The notes beneath the pieces are model-generated. The model made no database searches. It was not told the DNA's origin and saw only the letters and a list, made by a program, of their open reading frames with translations. The translations under genes were made by a program, and so were the position numbers. A stretch of DNA of 64,000 nt from Ferruginibacter yonginensis. Its GTDB lineage: Bacteria > Bacteroidota > Bacteroidia > Chitinophagales > Chitinophagaceae. The stretch lies in the NCBI RefSeq assembly GCF_042651465.1, contig NZ_JBHSCZ010000004.1, positions 62,001 to 126,000 of the forward strand, given 5' to 3'. Of this stretch, positions 26,520 through 34,827 are shown one piece after another. Numbering within the stretch: position 1 is the first letter of the stretch; every line of letters begins with the position of its first letter.

Positions 26520-27366
26520 CATTTGCCTGCGCTGCTTCCCAACCAATAATAGCTTTTTTACGTAAAGTGCCCCACCTGTATTCGCCAATTATACCACTAG
26601 CTTGTATAACCCTATGGCAAGGAATAATAAATGCGACTGGGTTAGCACCAACAGCCGTACCCACTGCCCGTGATGCTTTAGGGTGAGCAATATTTTTTGC
26701 AAGTGTACCATAGGTAGTTGCGGCAGCCGTAGGTATTTTCAACAACGCCTCCCATACTTTTAATTGAAAGCTGGTACCTTTTACATGCAAAGTAATTTTA
26801 TCAGTAGTTGTAAAAATATTGTTTAAAATGCTTACCACAATTGTATGCATTGGTTGTACTAAATATTGCAATAATGCGCCAATATACAATTGTTGTAAAT
26901 GAGCAATGGCGGCAGTTTGCTTACCTTCTTCAAAAAATGCAACATGACAAATTCCTTTGTGGGTAGAAGCTATAATTACATCACCAAATGGCGAAGTTGC
27001 AAAGCTGTAGAATATTGATAAAGGTGCAGCTGTATTTTTAAATTCGCCTGGCGTCATCCCCTCAATGGTAACAAATAAATCGTGTAACCTACCTGTGCCC
27101 GATAAACCAGTGGCGGCGGCTACTTCAAATAAACTTGGTGCTTTGGAAGTATAATTGCCAAGTATTTTTTTTGCATGCGCTACAGTGAGGTATTGTATAA
27201 ATTTTTTAGGGGTAACACCGGCCCACTCCACAAACATTTTTTGGAAATGCTGTGGGCTTACATGCAACTGTACAGCAATGTCATTTAGTGAAGGCTGCTG
27301 AAGGTATTGTTGTTGCAATAGTGCAATAGCTTTTTCAATAAGTTGGTATTGGTAGGGCTGTTTCAA
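26509..27366 (-). CDS. Ada-like AraC regulator fused to methylated-DNA-cysteine methyltransferase
   Basis: About 285 residues: an AraC-type helix-turn-helix domain (ALLQQQYLQQPSLNDIAVQLHVSPQHFQKMF) followed by an O6-alkylguanine-DNA methyltransferase with the acceptor motif IPCHRVI and GIIGEYRWG. It lacks Ada's N-terminal Cys4 methylphosphotriester domain. The frame is open to an ATG at 27483, but the first 39 residues are not family-like, and a promoter match (TTG-20 bp-TACATTTG) lies inside that extension; I therefore place the start at the TTG at 27366. This start is tentative because it leaves a leader of only about 10 nt. Confidence 0.82.
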   Translation of the reverse strand: MKQPYQYQLIEKAIALLQQQYLQQPSLNDIAVQLHVSPQHFQKMFVEWAGVTPKKFIQYLTVAHAKKILGNYTSKAPSLFEVAAATGLSGTGRLHDLFVTIEGMTPGEFKNTAAPLSIFYSFATSPFGDVIIASTHKGICHVAFFEEGKQTAAIAHLQQLYIGALLQYLVQPMHTIVVSILNNIFTTTDKITLHVKGTSFQLKVWEALLKIPTAAATTYGTLAKNIAHPKASRAVGTAVGANPVAFIIPCHRVIQASGIIGEYRWGTLRKKAIIGWEAAQANANE

Positions 27367-27383
27367 TATGTTTTGTTTGTGAA

Positions 27384-27474
27384 CAAATGTAAACGAAGTA
27401 AACACTTTTAGCAACCCGAAAATGGTGTTTTTGTGGCGTAATAAAAAACAAGTTTTCGTTTGTACAAATGTAAA
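27384..27474 (-). promoter_or_regulatory. Promoter and repeated palindromic sites upstream of the ada-like gene
   Basis: On the minus strand TTG (27412-27414) and TACATTTG (27384-27391) are 20 bp apart, a full Bacteroidota promoter match. The 11-base word ACAAATGTAAA occurs on the plus strand at 27383-27393 and again at 27464-27474, each overlapping a palindrome (TTTGT-GA-ACAAA and TTTGTACAAA). This arrangement suggests operator sites for autoregulation; that is inference. Confidence 0.5.
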
Positions 27475-27490
27475 ATATACCAAACATTCA

Positions 27491-28858
27491 TTACCTCACT
27501 AATAACACTGACCCTGTTGTTTTTTGTAAAATGCCATTGCCTAAGGCATACTGTAATTGGTACACATAGCTACCATTGTTACATGGTAAACCTTTGTAAG
27601 TACCATTCCATTTTTGAAGTGGGTTATTGCTATTGAAAATAGTTTGCCCATACCGGTTAAAAATAACGAGTTGGTATTGTGTAGTTGCACACCTTATAGT
27701 GGGTGCAAACCCATCGTTATTACCATCGCCATTAGGGGTGAACGCAGTAGGTATAAGTGGTGTACAAACACAATTTATAGCAGCAATGCTAATAGAATCT
27801 CTAAAAGCACAATTACCCTTAGTGGCTTGCAGCCAATACAAACCAGGTTGTGTTACGGTGTATTGTGGGTTGGTACTACCATCTTGCCAAAGGTATTGGG
27901 TATAATTTGCAGGGCCATTTAAAACCAATGGTTCGTTATTACAAATAGTAGTGTTGTTACCCAAACTAAAAGGAGTGGCTGTTTGAGGGCTTACACGTAT
28001 CGTATCTGTACGGGTGCAGCCAGGTGCAGTAGTGGTTACGGTATATGTGCCAGGTTGGGTAATATTATATTGAGCAACGGTACTACCATCTTGCCACATA
28101 TAGCTGGCCATTGGGTTGTTGAGTTGTATGCGTAAAGTATCGGCTGTACACAAACTCGTATCTTTTACTGGGTTTACAAAGCAATTGTAGGGCGTTACAG
28201 AAACATCATCGATGTAAATTCCAGCATAATCTTTTGAGCCGCCTATAGTTTGTGTTTCAGTATTAACATCATTATCAAAATTACCCATGGTGAGGTATTG
28301 CTCAGTACCATTGGCTTTGTATAAAAAACTAAGGGTAACCCAACCGTTGGTATTATTTAAAAAGCCTGTATTATTACGGATTTGTGGGGCAAATGGCAAT
28401 ACAGAATAGGGCTGGTAAGTAAGTGTAGGTGTATCTGAAAAATAAATGCCAAAGTTTTTCGTTGCTTTTTTAGCACTATCAGCACATGAATATTTTAAAC
28501 TTACCAGGTAAAATTGGCTAATATTAAGTGAACTATTCAATTTTACAGAGTAATACTGTCTTAAAGTAGGCTGTGAATATAATATCATTTCAATATATCC
28601 TTTACCGGTAGCAGCATACTCATATCCATCTGCATTTAATGGTATTGAATTGCCAAAATTGATTGCACATTCATTGTAATAATTCCCGGGTTCAATTAGA
28701 CCGTTGTTTGGATTAAACCAATTCAGCAATACATTATTTGATAAACCGCCAAAAGGGCACGTTGTATACAGCTCAAAACTTGAATTGGGAACCAAATTTT
28801 GGGCAATTGATTTGTAATAGAAACAAGTAGATAATAGTATGGTTATTAAGTATTTCAT
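27491..28858 (-). CDS. T9SS type B (CHU_C) secreted protein, copy 1
   Basis: A 455-residue exported protein. The start at 28858 gives a signal peptide, MKYLITILLSTCFYYKSIA|Q. Residues about 20-240 form a jelly-roll-like module (NLVPNSSFELYTTCP ... NGTEQYLTMGNFDND ... YIDDVSVTPYNC). Two short Ig-like repeats with YMWQDGS/YLWQDGS follow. The last 90 residues are the gliding motility-associated CHU_C sorting domain (IPTAFTPNGDGNNDGF ... FNRYGQTIF ... GSYVYQLQY). It should be exported by the T9SS to the surface or medium. The C-terminal half is almost identical in DNA and protein to the copy at 29108, showing recent duplication or gene conversion. Target unknown. Confidence 0.9.
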   Translation of the reverse strand: MKYLITILLSTCFYYKSIAQNLVPNSSFELYTTCPFGGLSNNVLLNWFNPNNGLIEPGNYYNECAINFGNSIPLNADGYEYAATGKGYIEMILYSQPTLRQYYSVKLNSSLNISQFYLVSLKYSCADSAKKATKNFGIYFSDTPTLTYQPYSVLPFAPQIRNNTGFLNNTNGWVTLSFLYKANGTEQYLTMGNFDNDVNTETQTIGGSKDYAGIYIDDVSVTPYNCFVNPVKDTSLCTADTLRIQLNNPMASYMWQDGSTVAQYNITQPGTYTVTTTAPGCTRTDTIRVSPQTATPFSLGNNTTICNNEPLVLNGPANYTQYLWQDGSTNPQYTVTQPGLYWLQATKGNCAFRDSISIAAINCVCTPLIPTAFTPNGDGNNDGFAPTIRCATTQYQLVIFNRYGQTIFNSNNPLQKWNGTYKGLPCNNGSYVYQLQYALGNGILQKTTGSVLLVR

Positions 28859-28906
28859 ACAAAAGTACCAATAGCTAATACAAGCCATTGGTACTGCAAA
28901 TTTTAA

Positions 28907-29077
28907 TTATAAAGGTTTACTTCTTCGTACTTGTGTAATGGTATAATTGTAAAAACCAGGTGTTGTAAAGTAAGCTGTGATAATAAATGAATTTGGTTGA
29001 TATGTAATTATTAAAGCCAAAGTAGGTACTATATTTTGATAATTTTTTATTGATATGTAAACATAGAAACATATCAT
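28907..29077 (-). pseudogene. 3' remnant of a duplicated lipoprotein gene
   Basis: A 56-codon frame whose last residues, GFYNYTITQVRRSKPL, match the end of the lipoprotein at 30536 (GFHNYIVTQVRRSKPL). The preceding stretch NSFIITA...FTTP also resembles NKLFITA...FANTS. The DNA after its stop is the same spacer found after the intact gene (28856-28909 corresponds to 30485-30538, offset 1629 bp). It is therefore best read as the surviving 3' end of a second lipoprotein gene lost after tandem duplication of a lipoprotein/CHU_C pair. Whether the 56-codon ORF is translated is unknown. Confidence 0.75.
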
Positions 29078-29107
29078 TTAATGAATTACTAAATTATAAC
29101 AATACGC

Positions 29108-30487
29108 TTACCTCACCAACAAAATAGACCCTGTTGTTTTTTGTAAAATGCCATTGCCTAAGGCATACTGTAATTGGTACACATAGCTACCATTGTTACA
29201 TGGTAAACCTTTGTAAGTACCATTCCATTTTTGAAGTGGGTTATTGCTGCTGAAAAGGGTTTGCCCATACCGATTAAATATAACGAGTTGGTATTGTGTA
29301 GTTGCACACCTTATAGTGGGTGCAAACCCATCGTTATTACCATCGCCATTGGGGGTAAAAGCAGTAGGTATAAGTGGTGTACAAACACAATTTATAGCAG
29401 CAATGCTAATAGAATCTCTAAAAGCACAATTACCCTTAGTGGCTTGCAGCCAATACAAACCAGGTTGTGTTACGGTGTATTGTGGGTTGGTACTACCATC
29501 TTGCCAAAGGTATTGGGTATAATTTGCAGGGCCATTTAAAACCAATGGTTCGTTATTACAAATAGTAGTGTTGTTACCCAAACTAAAAGGAGTGGCTGTT
29601 TGAGGGCTTACACGTATCGTATCTGTACGGGTGCAGCCGGGTGCAGTAGTGGTTACGGTATATGTGCCAGGTTGGGTAATATTATATTGAGCAGCGGCAC
29701 TACCATCTTGCCACATATAGCTGGCCATTGGGTTGTTGAGTTGTATGCGTAAAGTATCGGCTGTACACAAACTCGTATCTTTTACTGGGTTTACAAAGCA
29801 ATTGTAGGGCGTTACAGAAACATCGTCGATATAAATGCCTGCAGATCCATCACCTATTCCATTTAAATTTTGTGTTTCAGTATTGGTATCACTATCAAAA
29901 TTACCCATGGTGAGGTATTGCTCGGTTCCACTGGCTTTGTACAAAAAACTTAGGGTTACCCACCCATTGGTATTATTTAAAAAGCCTGTATTATTACGAA
30001 GTTGAGGAGTAAAAAGTAAGGGCGAAAAAAAAGTAAAAGACCTAATTGCAGTGTCAGAAAATAAGATACCGAAATTTTTGGTTGCTTTTTTAGCGCTATC
30101 AGCACATGAATATTTTAATGAAATTAAATAATACTGATTTTGGTTTAAAATTGATGTCAATTTTACTGATAAATAAGTTCTAATATTAGGTTCAAGATAT
30201 AAACTAAGCAAAATATAACCTTTACCAGTAGCAGCATATTCATAACCAGCAAGATTTTGTGGAACTGAATTTGTTGAACTATATGAGCATTCATTCAGAT
30301 AACCAAATGATGTATTTACATCATTTGATGGTATGAACCAATCTACTAAAACATTATTATTTAAACTACAACAAGTACTATTTGGACAAATTGTGTAGAA
30401 CTCAAAACTTGGATTGGGAACCAAATTTTGGGCAATTGATTTGTAACAGAAACAAGTAAATATTAGTATGGTTATTAAGTATTTCAT
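29108..30487 (-). CDS. T9SS type B (CHU_C) secreted protein, copy 2
   Basis: A 459-residue paralogue of the protein at 27491. It has the same architecture: signal peptide (MKYLITILIFTCFCYKSIA|Q), N-terminal jelly-roll-like module, two Ig-like WQDGS repeats and CHU_C sorting domain. The N-terminal 200 residues have diverged (for example PNSTCCSLNNNVLVDWF against PFGGLSNNVLLNWF), while the C-terminal half is nearly identical. That pattern suggests diversification of the recognition domain with a conserved export module. It follows the lipoprotein gene by 48 bp, a spacer that contains an inverted repeat. Confidence 0.9.
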   Translation of the reverse strand: MKYLITILIFTCFCYKSIAQNLVPNPSFEFYTICPNSTCCSLNNNVLVDWFIPSNDVNTSFGYLNECSYSSTNSVPQNLAGYEYAATGKGYILLSLYLEPNIRTYLSVKLTSILNQNQYYLISLKYSCADSAKKATKNFGILFSDTAIRSFTFFSPLLFTPQLRNNTGFLNNTNGWVTLSFLYKASGTEQYLTMGNFDSDTNTETQNLNGIGDGSAGIYIDDVSVTPYNCFVNPVKDTSLCTADTLRIQLNNPMASYMWQDGSAAAQYNITQPGTYTVTTTAPGCTRTDTIRVSPQTATPFSLGNNTTICNNEPLVLNGPANYTQYLWQDGSTNPQYTVTQPGLYWLQATKGNCAFRDSISIAAINCVCTPLIPTAFTPNGDGNNDGFAPTIRCATTQYQLVIFNRYGQTLFSSNNPLQKWNGTYKGLPCNNGSYVYQLQYALGNGILQKTTGSILLVR

Positions 30488-30493
30488 ACAAAA

Positions 30494-30526
30494 GTACCAA
30501 TAGCTAATACAAGCCATTGGTACTGC
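30494..30526. repeat. Inverted repeat between lipoprotein and CHU_C genes (also at 28865-28897)
   Basis: A perfect 8 bp inverted repeat, AGTACCAA ... TTGGTACT, with a 16-base loop lies just upstream of each CHU_C start codon. It is duplicated with the cassette: one copy near 28865-28897, the other near 30494-30526. No long T-run follows directly, so it may be a weak attenuator or an mRNA-stability or processing stem between the two genes. Confidence 0.5.
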
Positions 30527-30535
30527 AAATTTTAA

Positions 30536-32038
30536 TTATAAAGGTTTACTTCTTCGTACTTGTGTAACAATATAATTATGAAACCCACTTGTGTTTGCAA
30601 AAGGTGAAGCGGAAGCACCTTCCAATTTTCCGTTTGCTGTAATGAATAATTTGTTTAAACTACTCGTTCCTAAAAATCTGTTATAGGTAGAGCAATCATA
30701 ATATTGAAAATAATTTTTTAAATTAGTTACATCGTATCCCATACCAACAATTACAATAAAATGATCTGTACTAACATCATTACTTGGTACACTAGCACCT
30801 GGCCTACAATCAACACCTACTACAACAGGTATACCTGCTTGTAATGCACCACTTATATAACCAATAGCGGCATTGGTAGCAGTTGTGTTAACACCTGTAT
30901 TTTCATTATAAATTTGATATGTTTGGCCATAAGGAGCATTACCAGTTGCGTCGTTATAATTTGAAATTTTGTAATTATTTACAGCTATTTGTGCTTTAGC
31001 ATAATCAATACTATATGTCGAAATTCCATCTGCAGACCAACCAATAAAGTCATTACTACTAATAACGTTATTTACATTCGGTAGTATACTTCCTGTTAAA
31101 TATGGACTATAATTTGTATTGTCATATGGGGCTAATCCATTATTATTTTCATCATTTTCATCTAAAGCATTGGGATTTTTATTAAACTTTTTATTAACAC
31201 CCCAACCAGGTGTGTGCCCTGGAGGCATTGGGGTAGGTTGAGGATTTGGTATTTGTGTTAAATTAGGCAAATTAAATGGTACAATTGTGGGGAAACAAAC
31301 ATTAGTAGAATTTGAGTAAAAAAAAGTTACTGTATTTAATAATAAATACTCGTCTAAATCAGGGAAATACAACTCATAATCATACTGTATAATGGCATTT
31401 GTTTGTATTGTCCAACAATGTGCATCACCATTTAAAGACTGCCTTAAATTAATTTCTACAGGTTCTGAGTCTACAATGCTTTGGTTAGATTGTAAGTTAT
31501 GTCTTATACCATCTTTAAAAAGCGAAGTATCTTTAATATTGAAACTACTTTCACCATAGACCAAATTTGTAAAATAAAAATAGTAATAGGCATAATCTTC
31601 TTTCGATAATTGCCCAGGTTGTGCTGTAGCTTTTGTTGGCAATGTTCTGTATTGATAGTCTTCAAGAAACTTTATAAACACATCTTCGCCAGTTACCCTT
31701 GCACTTATTAAGCTTCGTACAATATTTGAATCACTTAAAAAAATAGGTGCTAATACATAAGTAGTATCACCACCACTTGTGGCACTTTGAAAAGCGCTAT
31801 TACTACTTAATGATGATACCAATGCTTTTTGCCAATTGGCCATGCCTTTTTTATTGATGTAATCTTGTAAAAAAGGTTGAGTTGCTTCCATGTCGGCCAA
31901 TTTTTTTATAACTTTTTTTACCGCATCAGGTGCATTAGGAGGTGCCTCTAAAAACGCTGATACTGATTGATTTTTTAAAACATTGGGTTCAACATCCATT
32001 GTTTTTTTACAGCTCCATAGTGTAACAGACAATAGCAA
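30536..32038 (-). CDS. Lipoprotein of unknown function, C39-peptidase-like C-terminus; probable true start lies upstream out of frame
   Basis: 500 codons from a TTG at 32038. A lipobox-like LWSC is followed by KKTMDVEP, typical of Bacteroidota outer-membrane lipoproteins, but from this TTG the signal peptide would be only about 9 residues. The same frame continues upstream as QYLKPPLKTALVLLLL, a proper signal core, without an ATG. The likely ATG (32138) is one base out of frame because of a G10 tract at 32114-32123. The C-terminal region (IGYISGALQAGIPVVVGVD ... STDHFIVIVGMGYD) resembles C39-like or BtrH-like cysteine-peptidase folds, but I cannot identify a catalytic cysteine with confidence. 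It is adjacent to, and probably cotranscribed with, the CHU_C gene. Confidence 0.75.
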   Translation of the reverse strand: MLLSVTLWSCKKTMDVEPNVLKNQSVSAFLEAPPNAPDAVKKVIKKLADMEATQPFLQDYINKKGMANWQKALVSSLSSNSAFQSATSGGDTTYVLAPIFLSDSNIVRSLISARVTGEDVFIKFLEDYQYRTLPTKATAQPGQLSKEDYAYYYFYFTNLVYGESSFNIKDTSLFKDGIRHNLQSNQSIVDSEPVEINLRQSLNGDAHCWTIQTNAIIQYDYELYFPDLDEYLLLNTVTFFYSNSTNVCFPTIVPFNLPNLTQIPNPQPTPMPPGHTPGWGVNKKFNKNPNALDENDENNNGLAPYDNTNYSPYLTGSILPNVNNVISSNDFIGWSADGISTYSIDYAKAQIAVNNYKISNYNDATGNAPYGQTYQIYNENTGVNTTATNAAIGYISGALQAGIPVVVGVDCRPGASVPSNDVSTDHFIVIVGMGYDVTNLKNYFQYYDCSTYNRFLGTSSLNKLFITANGKLEGASASPFANTSGFHNYIVTQVRRSKPL

Positions 32039-32110
32039 TAATACGAGTGCCGTTTTTAATGGCGGTTTGAGGTATTGGTTATTGCTACATTTTTGACTGC
32101 CGCAATTTTT

Positions 32111-32138
32111 TGCGGGGGGGGGGTAGGATTGATAACAT
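32111..32138 (-). promoter_or_regulatory. Ten-G homopolymer tract next to an ATG: candidate phase-variation switch
   Basis: On the minus strand an ATG (32138-32136) is followed by TTATCAATCCTA, then C10 (32123-32114) and GCAAAAAATTGCGG. In this state the ATG frame stops after a few codons. With nine or twelve C residues the ATG would read L-S-I-L-P-P-P-A... into the lipoprotein frame, adding a basic region and signal peptide. A 6 bp stem (CCGCAA/TTGCGG) abuts the tract. A run of ten G in such AT-rich DNA is improbable by chance. Confidence 0.6.
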
Positions 32139-32282
32139 AATAAACGGTTTAGATTAAAAAATTAAATTATGAAATAAATCACAACAAAAAAAATTAAAAC
32201 CTTTAATATTTATTAAGTAATTATTAATTCTTAATAAACAATAACTATTATATTAAAATAAAATTTAATATAAAATAATTTT

Positions 32283-32321
32283 AAAAAAAAGGCCGTTCCA
32301 AAAAATGAAACAGCCTTTTTT
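32283..32321. terminator. Intrinsic terminator after gdhA
   Basis: A stem of 9 bp with two mismatches (32291-32299 with 32307-32315) is extended by A/T runs on both sides. It lies about 20 bp past the gdhA stop on the minus strand. The neighbouring 32150-32282 is very AT-rich with no gene. Confidence 0.65.
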
Positions 32322-32339
32322 AATAATAATATTCTTTGC

Positions 32340-33761
32340 TTATGGGAAAATACCTAATTCACCATAGCTTGTAGCAACTTTATTAATAGCATTTACATAA
32401 GCTGCAGTACGCATATCAGGTATTTCAGGGTTGTTTAACCAAATTTCCATAATTTCTCTTGTTGCAGAAATCATTGATTCTTCTAAACCACTGTGTACTA
32501 AATCAACTTCTTCAGGGCCGTGTAAAATAAAGGCTCTTTCAGCATCATCTACTTTTTTACCACTTAATGTTTCCATTTGGGTAAGTATATGTGTGTTTAA
32601 GTTTTCTGTAAAACGTTTTTCCATACGACCGTAGCGAACGTGGCTCAAGTTTTTCAACCATTCAAAGTAACTTACTGTTACACCACCTGCGTTCAAATAC
32701 ATATCTGGTACACATAAAATACCTTTTTGTTGAAACACTTCATCAGCCTCAGGTGTACAAGGGCCATTGGCTGCTTCACCAATAATTTTAGCTTTCACTC
32801 TTGGTGCATTTTCACCATTAATTACATTTTCAAGTGCAGCTGGTATTAAAATATCGCATTCCAATTCTAACGCATCAGTATTTTTGGCTAAGTTGGTAGC
32901 ACCTGGGAAGTTTAAAATTGAACCTGTTTTTTTGCGGTGTTGAAAAACTTCTTCTTCATTTAAACCTGCTTCGTTGTAAATAGCACCTTCGTACTCAGCC
33001 AATGCTACTACTTTTGCACCACCTTCTCTAAAGAATTTTGCAGAGTGGTAGCCTACGTTACCTAAACCTTGTACAACTACTTTTTTATCTTTAATACCAA
33101 CGGTTAAGCCTAACTTTTCCATCACTTTTGGCATGTTACATACTTCACGTATACCAAAGTATACGCCTAAGCCAGTAGCTTCTGTACGGCCACGTACACC
33201 ACCTTGTGTTACGGGCTTGCCTGTTACACAACCAGCAGCATCAATTTCGCCTGGTTTTAATGATTGGTAGGTATCAACAATCCAACTCATTTCTCTAGCG
33301 CCGGTTCCGTAATCAGGTGCTGGTACATCAATACCAGGACCAATAAAATTCTTCTTCACTAACTCAGCAGTGTAACGACGGGTAATTTTTTCTAATTCGT
33401 ATTCTGAGTAATTACGTGGGTTAATTTTAATACCACCTTTACCGCCACCAAAAGGCACATTTACAATGGCACATTTGTAGGTCATTAAAGAGGCTAATGC
33501 CATTACTTCATCTTGATTTACTTCATCACTAAAACGAATACCACCTTTACATGGTGTTTTGTGATGGCTATGTTGCACACGGTATGCTTCAATTACTTCA
33601 ATGGTTCCATCATCTCTCTTAATAGGAAAACGCATTTGTAATACACTGTTACAAGCTTTAATTTGCTCTAAAATACCTGAATCTACTTTGGTAAATTTTG
33701 CAGCTTTGTCAAAACTTCTTTCAACACTTTGGAAGAAGCTGTACGTGGTGTTTGAACTCAT
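32340..33761 (-). CDS. gdhA: Glutamate dehydrogenase (Glu/Leu/Phe/Val dehydrogenase family)
   Basis: A 473-residue enzyme interconverting glutamate with 2-oxoglutarate and ammonia. Substrate-binding and catalytic motifs are present: HHKTPCKGGIRFSDEV, the lysine in VNVPFGGGKGGI and the aspartate in GPGIDVPAPDYGTG. The Rossmann motif is VVQGLGNVGYHSAKFF. Length and order fit the glutamate dehydrogenase subgroup rather than the shorter amino-acid dehydrogenases, although cofactor preference cannot be read reliably. Single gene with its own terminator. Confidence 0.92.
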   Translation of the reverse strand: MSSNTTYSFFQSVERSFDKAAKFTKVDSGILEQIKACNSVLQMRFPIKRDDGTIEVIEAYRVQHSHHKTPCKGGIRFSDEVNQDEVMALASLMTYKCAIVNVPFGGGKGGIKINPRNYSEYELEKITRRYTAELVKKNFIGPGIDVPAPDYGTGAREMSWIVDTYQSLKPGEIDAAGCVTGKPVTQGGVRGRTEATGLGVYFGIREVCNMPKVMEKLGLTVGIKDKKVVVQGLGNVGYHSAKFFREGGAKVVALAEYEGAIYNEAGLNEEEVFQHRKKTGSILNFPGATNLAKNTDALELECDILIPAALENVINGENAPRVKAKIIGEAANGPCTPEADEVFQQKGILCVPDMYLNAGGVTVSYFEWLKNLSHVRYGRMEKRFTENLNTHILTQMETLSGKKVDDAERAFILHGPEEVDLVHSGLEESMISATREIMEIWLNNPEIPDMRTAAYVNAINKVATSYGELGIFP

Positions 33762-33874
33762 AAAATTGGTTTAATTGTCAATTTTTGTTTTTGTAAAAGT
33801 AGGTTTAATTAGCTTAGTGGTAATAATGAATAGGCTTTTTTACAAATGTTTTTAATTTATAAAAAGCCAATTAG

Positions 33875-34108
33875 CTAATGTTGTTCCTTTTCTATTTTTG
33901 AAATTTTTCTATCAATTAAAAATACGTAAAGAAAAAGCCCTAATAATATTGTAACACAAACGGTTACTACTACATAAATTTTTCCGTTACTACGCATGGT
34001 ATCAGCCATTTCAACATTATTGGCTTGTGCAAAACTGCTCACACATAACAAAAGCATCAACAATACTGCTGTTATTTTTTGTAAAAATTTGTTGAAGGTG
34101 TTATTCAT
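33875..34108 (-). CDS. CcmD family protein
   Basis: A 77-residue small membrane protein with an N-terminal hydrophobic, signal-like segment (about 12-27, ending SSFAQA) and one transmembrane helix (about 45-66) followed by the basic tail FLIDRKISKIEKEQ. The size, position directly after ccmC and the 8 bp overlap with it fit the Bacteroidota CcmD family, which helps release holo-CcmE during haem export for cytochrome c maturation. The family is weakly conserved, so context carries much of the call. Confidence 0.75.
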   Translation of the reverse strand: MNNTFNKFLQKITAVLLMLLLCVSSFAQANNVEMADTMRSNGKIYVVVTVCVTILLGLFLYVFLIDRKISKIEKEQH

Positions 34109-34799
34109 TTAATAAGCTTTTATCTTTTATAAGTTGTAATCTTATTTTGAGGGTAGCAATCCATACGGCTAATAACGTCCAACCAATAACGGCTGGGTAA
34201 AATACCAAACGAATGCGACTATCAATATCCTTAAAATTCAATGCTGGGTTACCGCCAGCACCACCTTGTCCGCCAGGGTGCAAGCTACCTACCAAACGAG
34301 GTATAATCCAAATAGAAGGAAATAACATAGCAAACGCAAAAATATTATACACTGCACTTACCCTTGCTTTTTTATCAATATCAGTAAATGAGCCACGCAA
34401 AACAAAATAGGCTCCATAAATTAAAAGTGCAATAGCGGCCCCAATTAATTTAGGTTCTTTTAAAATGCCAGCTATGCTTTGGTTTTGATCAGATATCCAA
34501 GTATAATTGGCCCAAATAAAACCAGTACTATAGCCTAAAATACCCAAGAAAGATGCGATTGCTGCGTAGTTGTGAGCATAAATATCATGCTTGTATTGAA
34601 AGCCCCTTAAGTATTTTATGCTGTATATAAAACTGATGGTGAACAAAATCATCATTGCAAACCACATGCACACATGAAAATACATGTTTCGTATACTTTC
34701 ATTTAAAATAGGCAAAGTGGGCACATCCATTAAAAAACCACCCACTACTGTATAAATAAGCAACAGTAACGCTAATATTTTCCACCAGTTTTGCTTCAT
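34101..34799 (-). CDS. ccmC: Cytochrome c biogenesis protein CcmC
   Basis: A 232-residue inner-membrane haem-handling protein of system I cytochrome c maturation with six hydrophobic segments. It has the periplasmic tryptophan-rich haem-binding motif in a form GFIWANYTWISD, and conserved histidines at MYFHVCMW and GSLHPGGQGG. It is cotranscribed with ccmD; ccmB is elsewhere (50362). A TATCTTTG -7 box lies 28 bp upstream. Confidence 0.88.
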   Translation of the reverse strand: MKQNWWKILALLLLIYTVVGGFLMDVPTLPILNESIRNMYFHVCMWFAMMILFTISFIYSIKYLRGFQYKHDIYAHNYAAIASFLGILGYSTGFIWANYTWISDQNQSIAGILKEPKLIGAAIALLIYGAYFVLRGSFTDIDKKARVSAVYNIFAFAMLFPSIWIIPRLVGSLHPGGQGGAGGNPALNFKDIDSRIRLVFYPAVIGWTLLAVWIATLKIRLQLIKDKSLLNE

Positions 34800-34827
34800 A
34801 ATGACAAATCATTATTAATTGAGAGTG

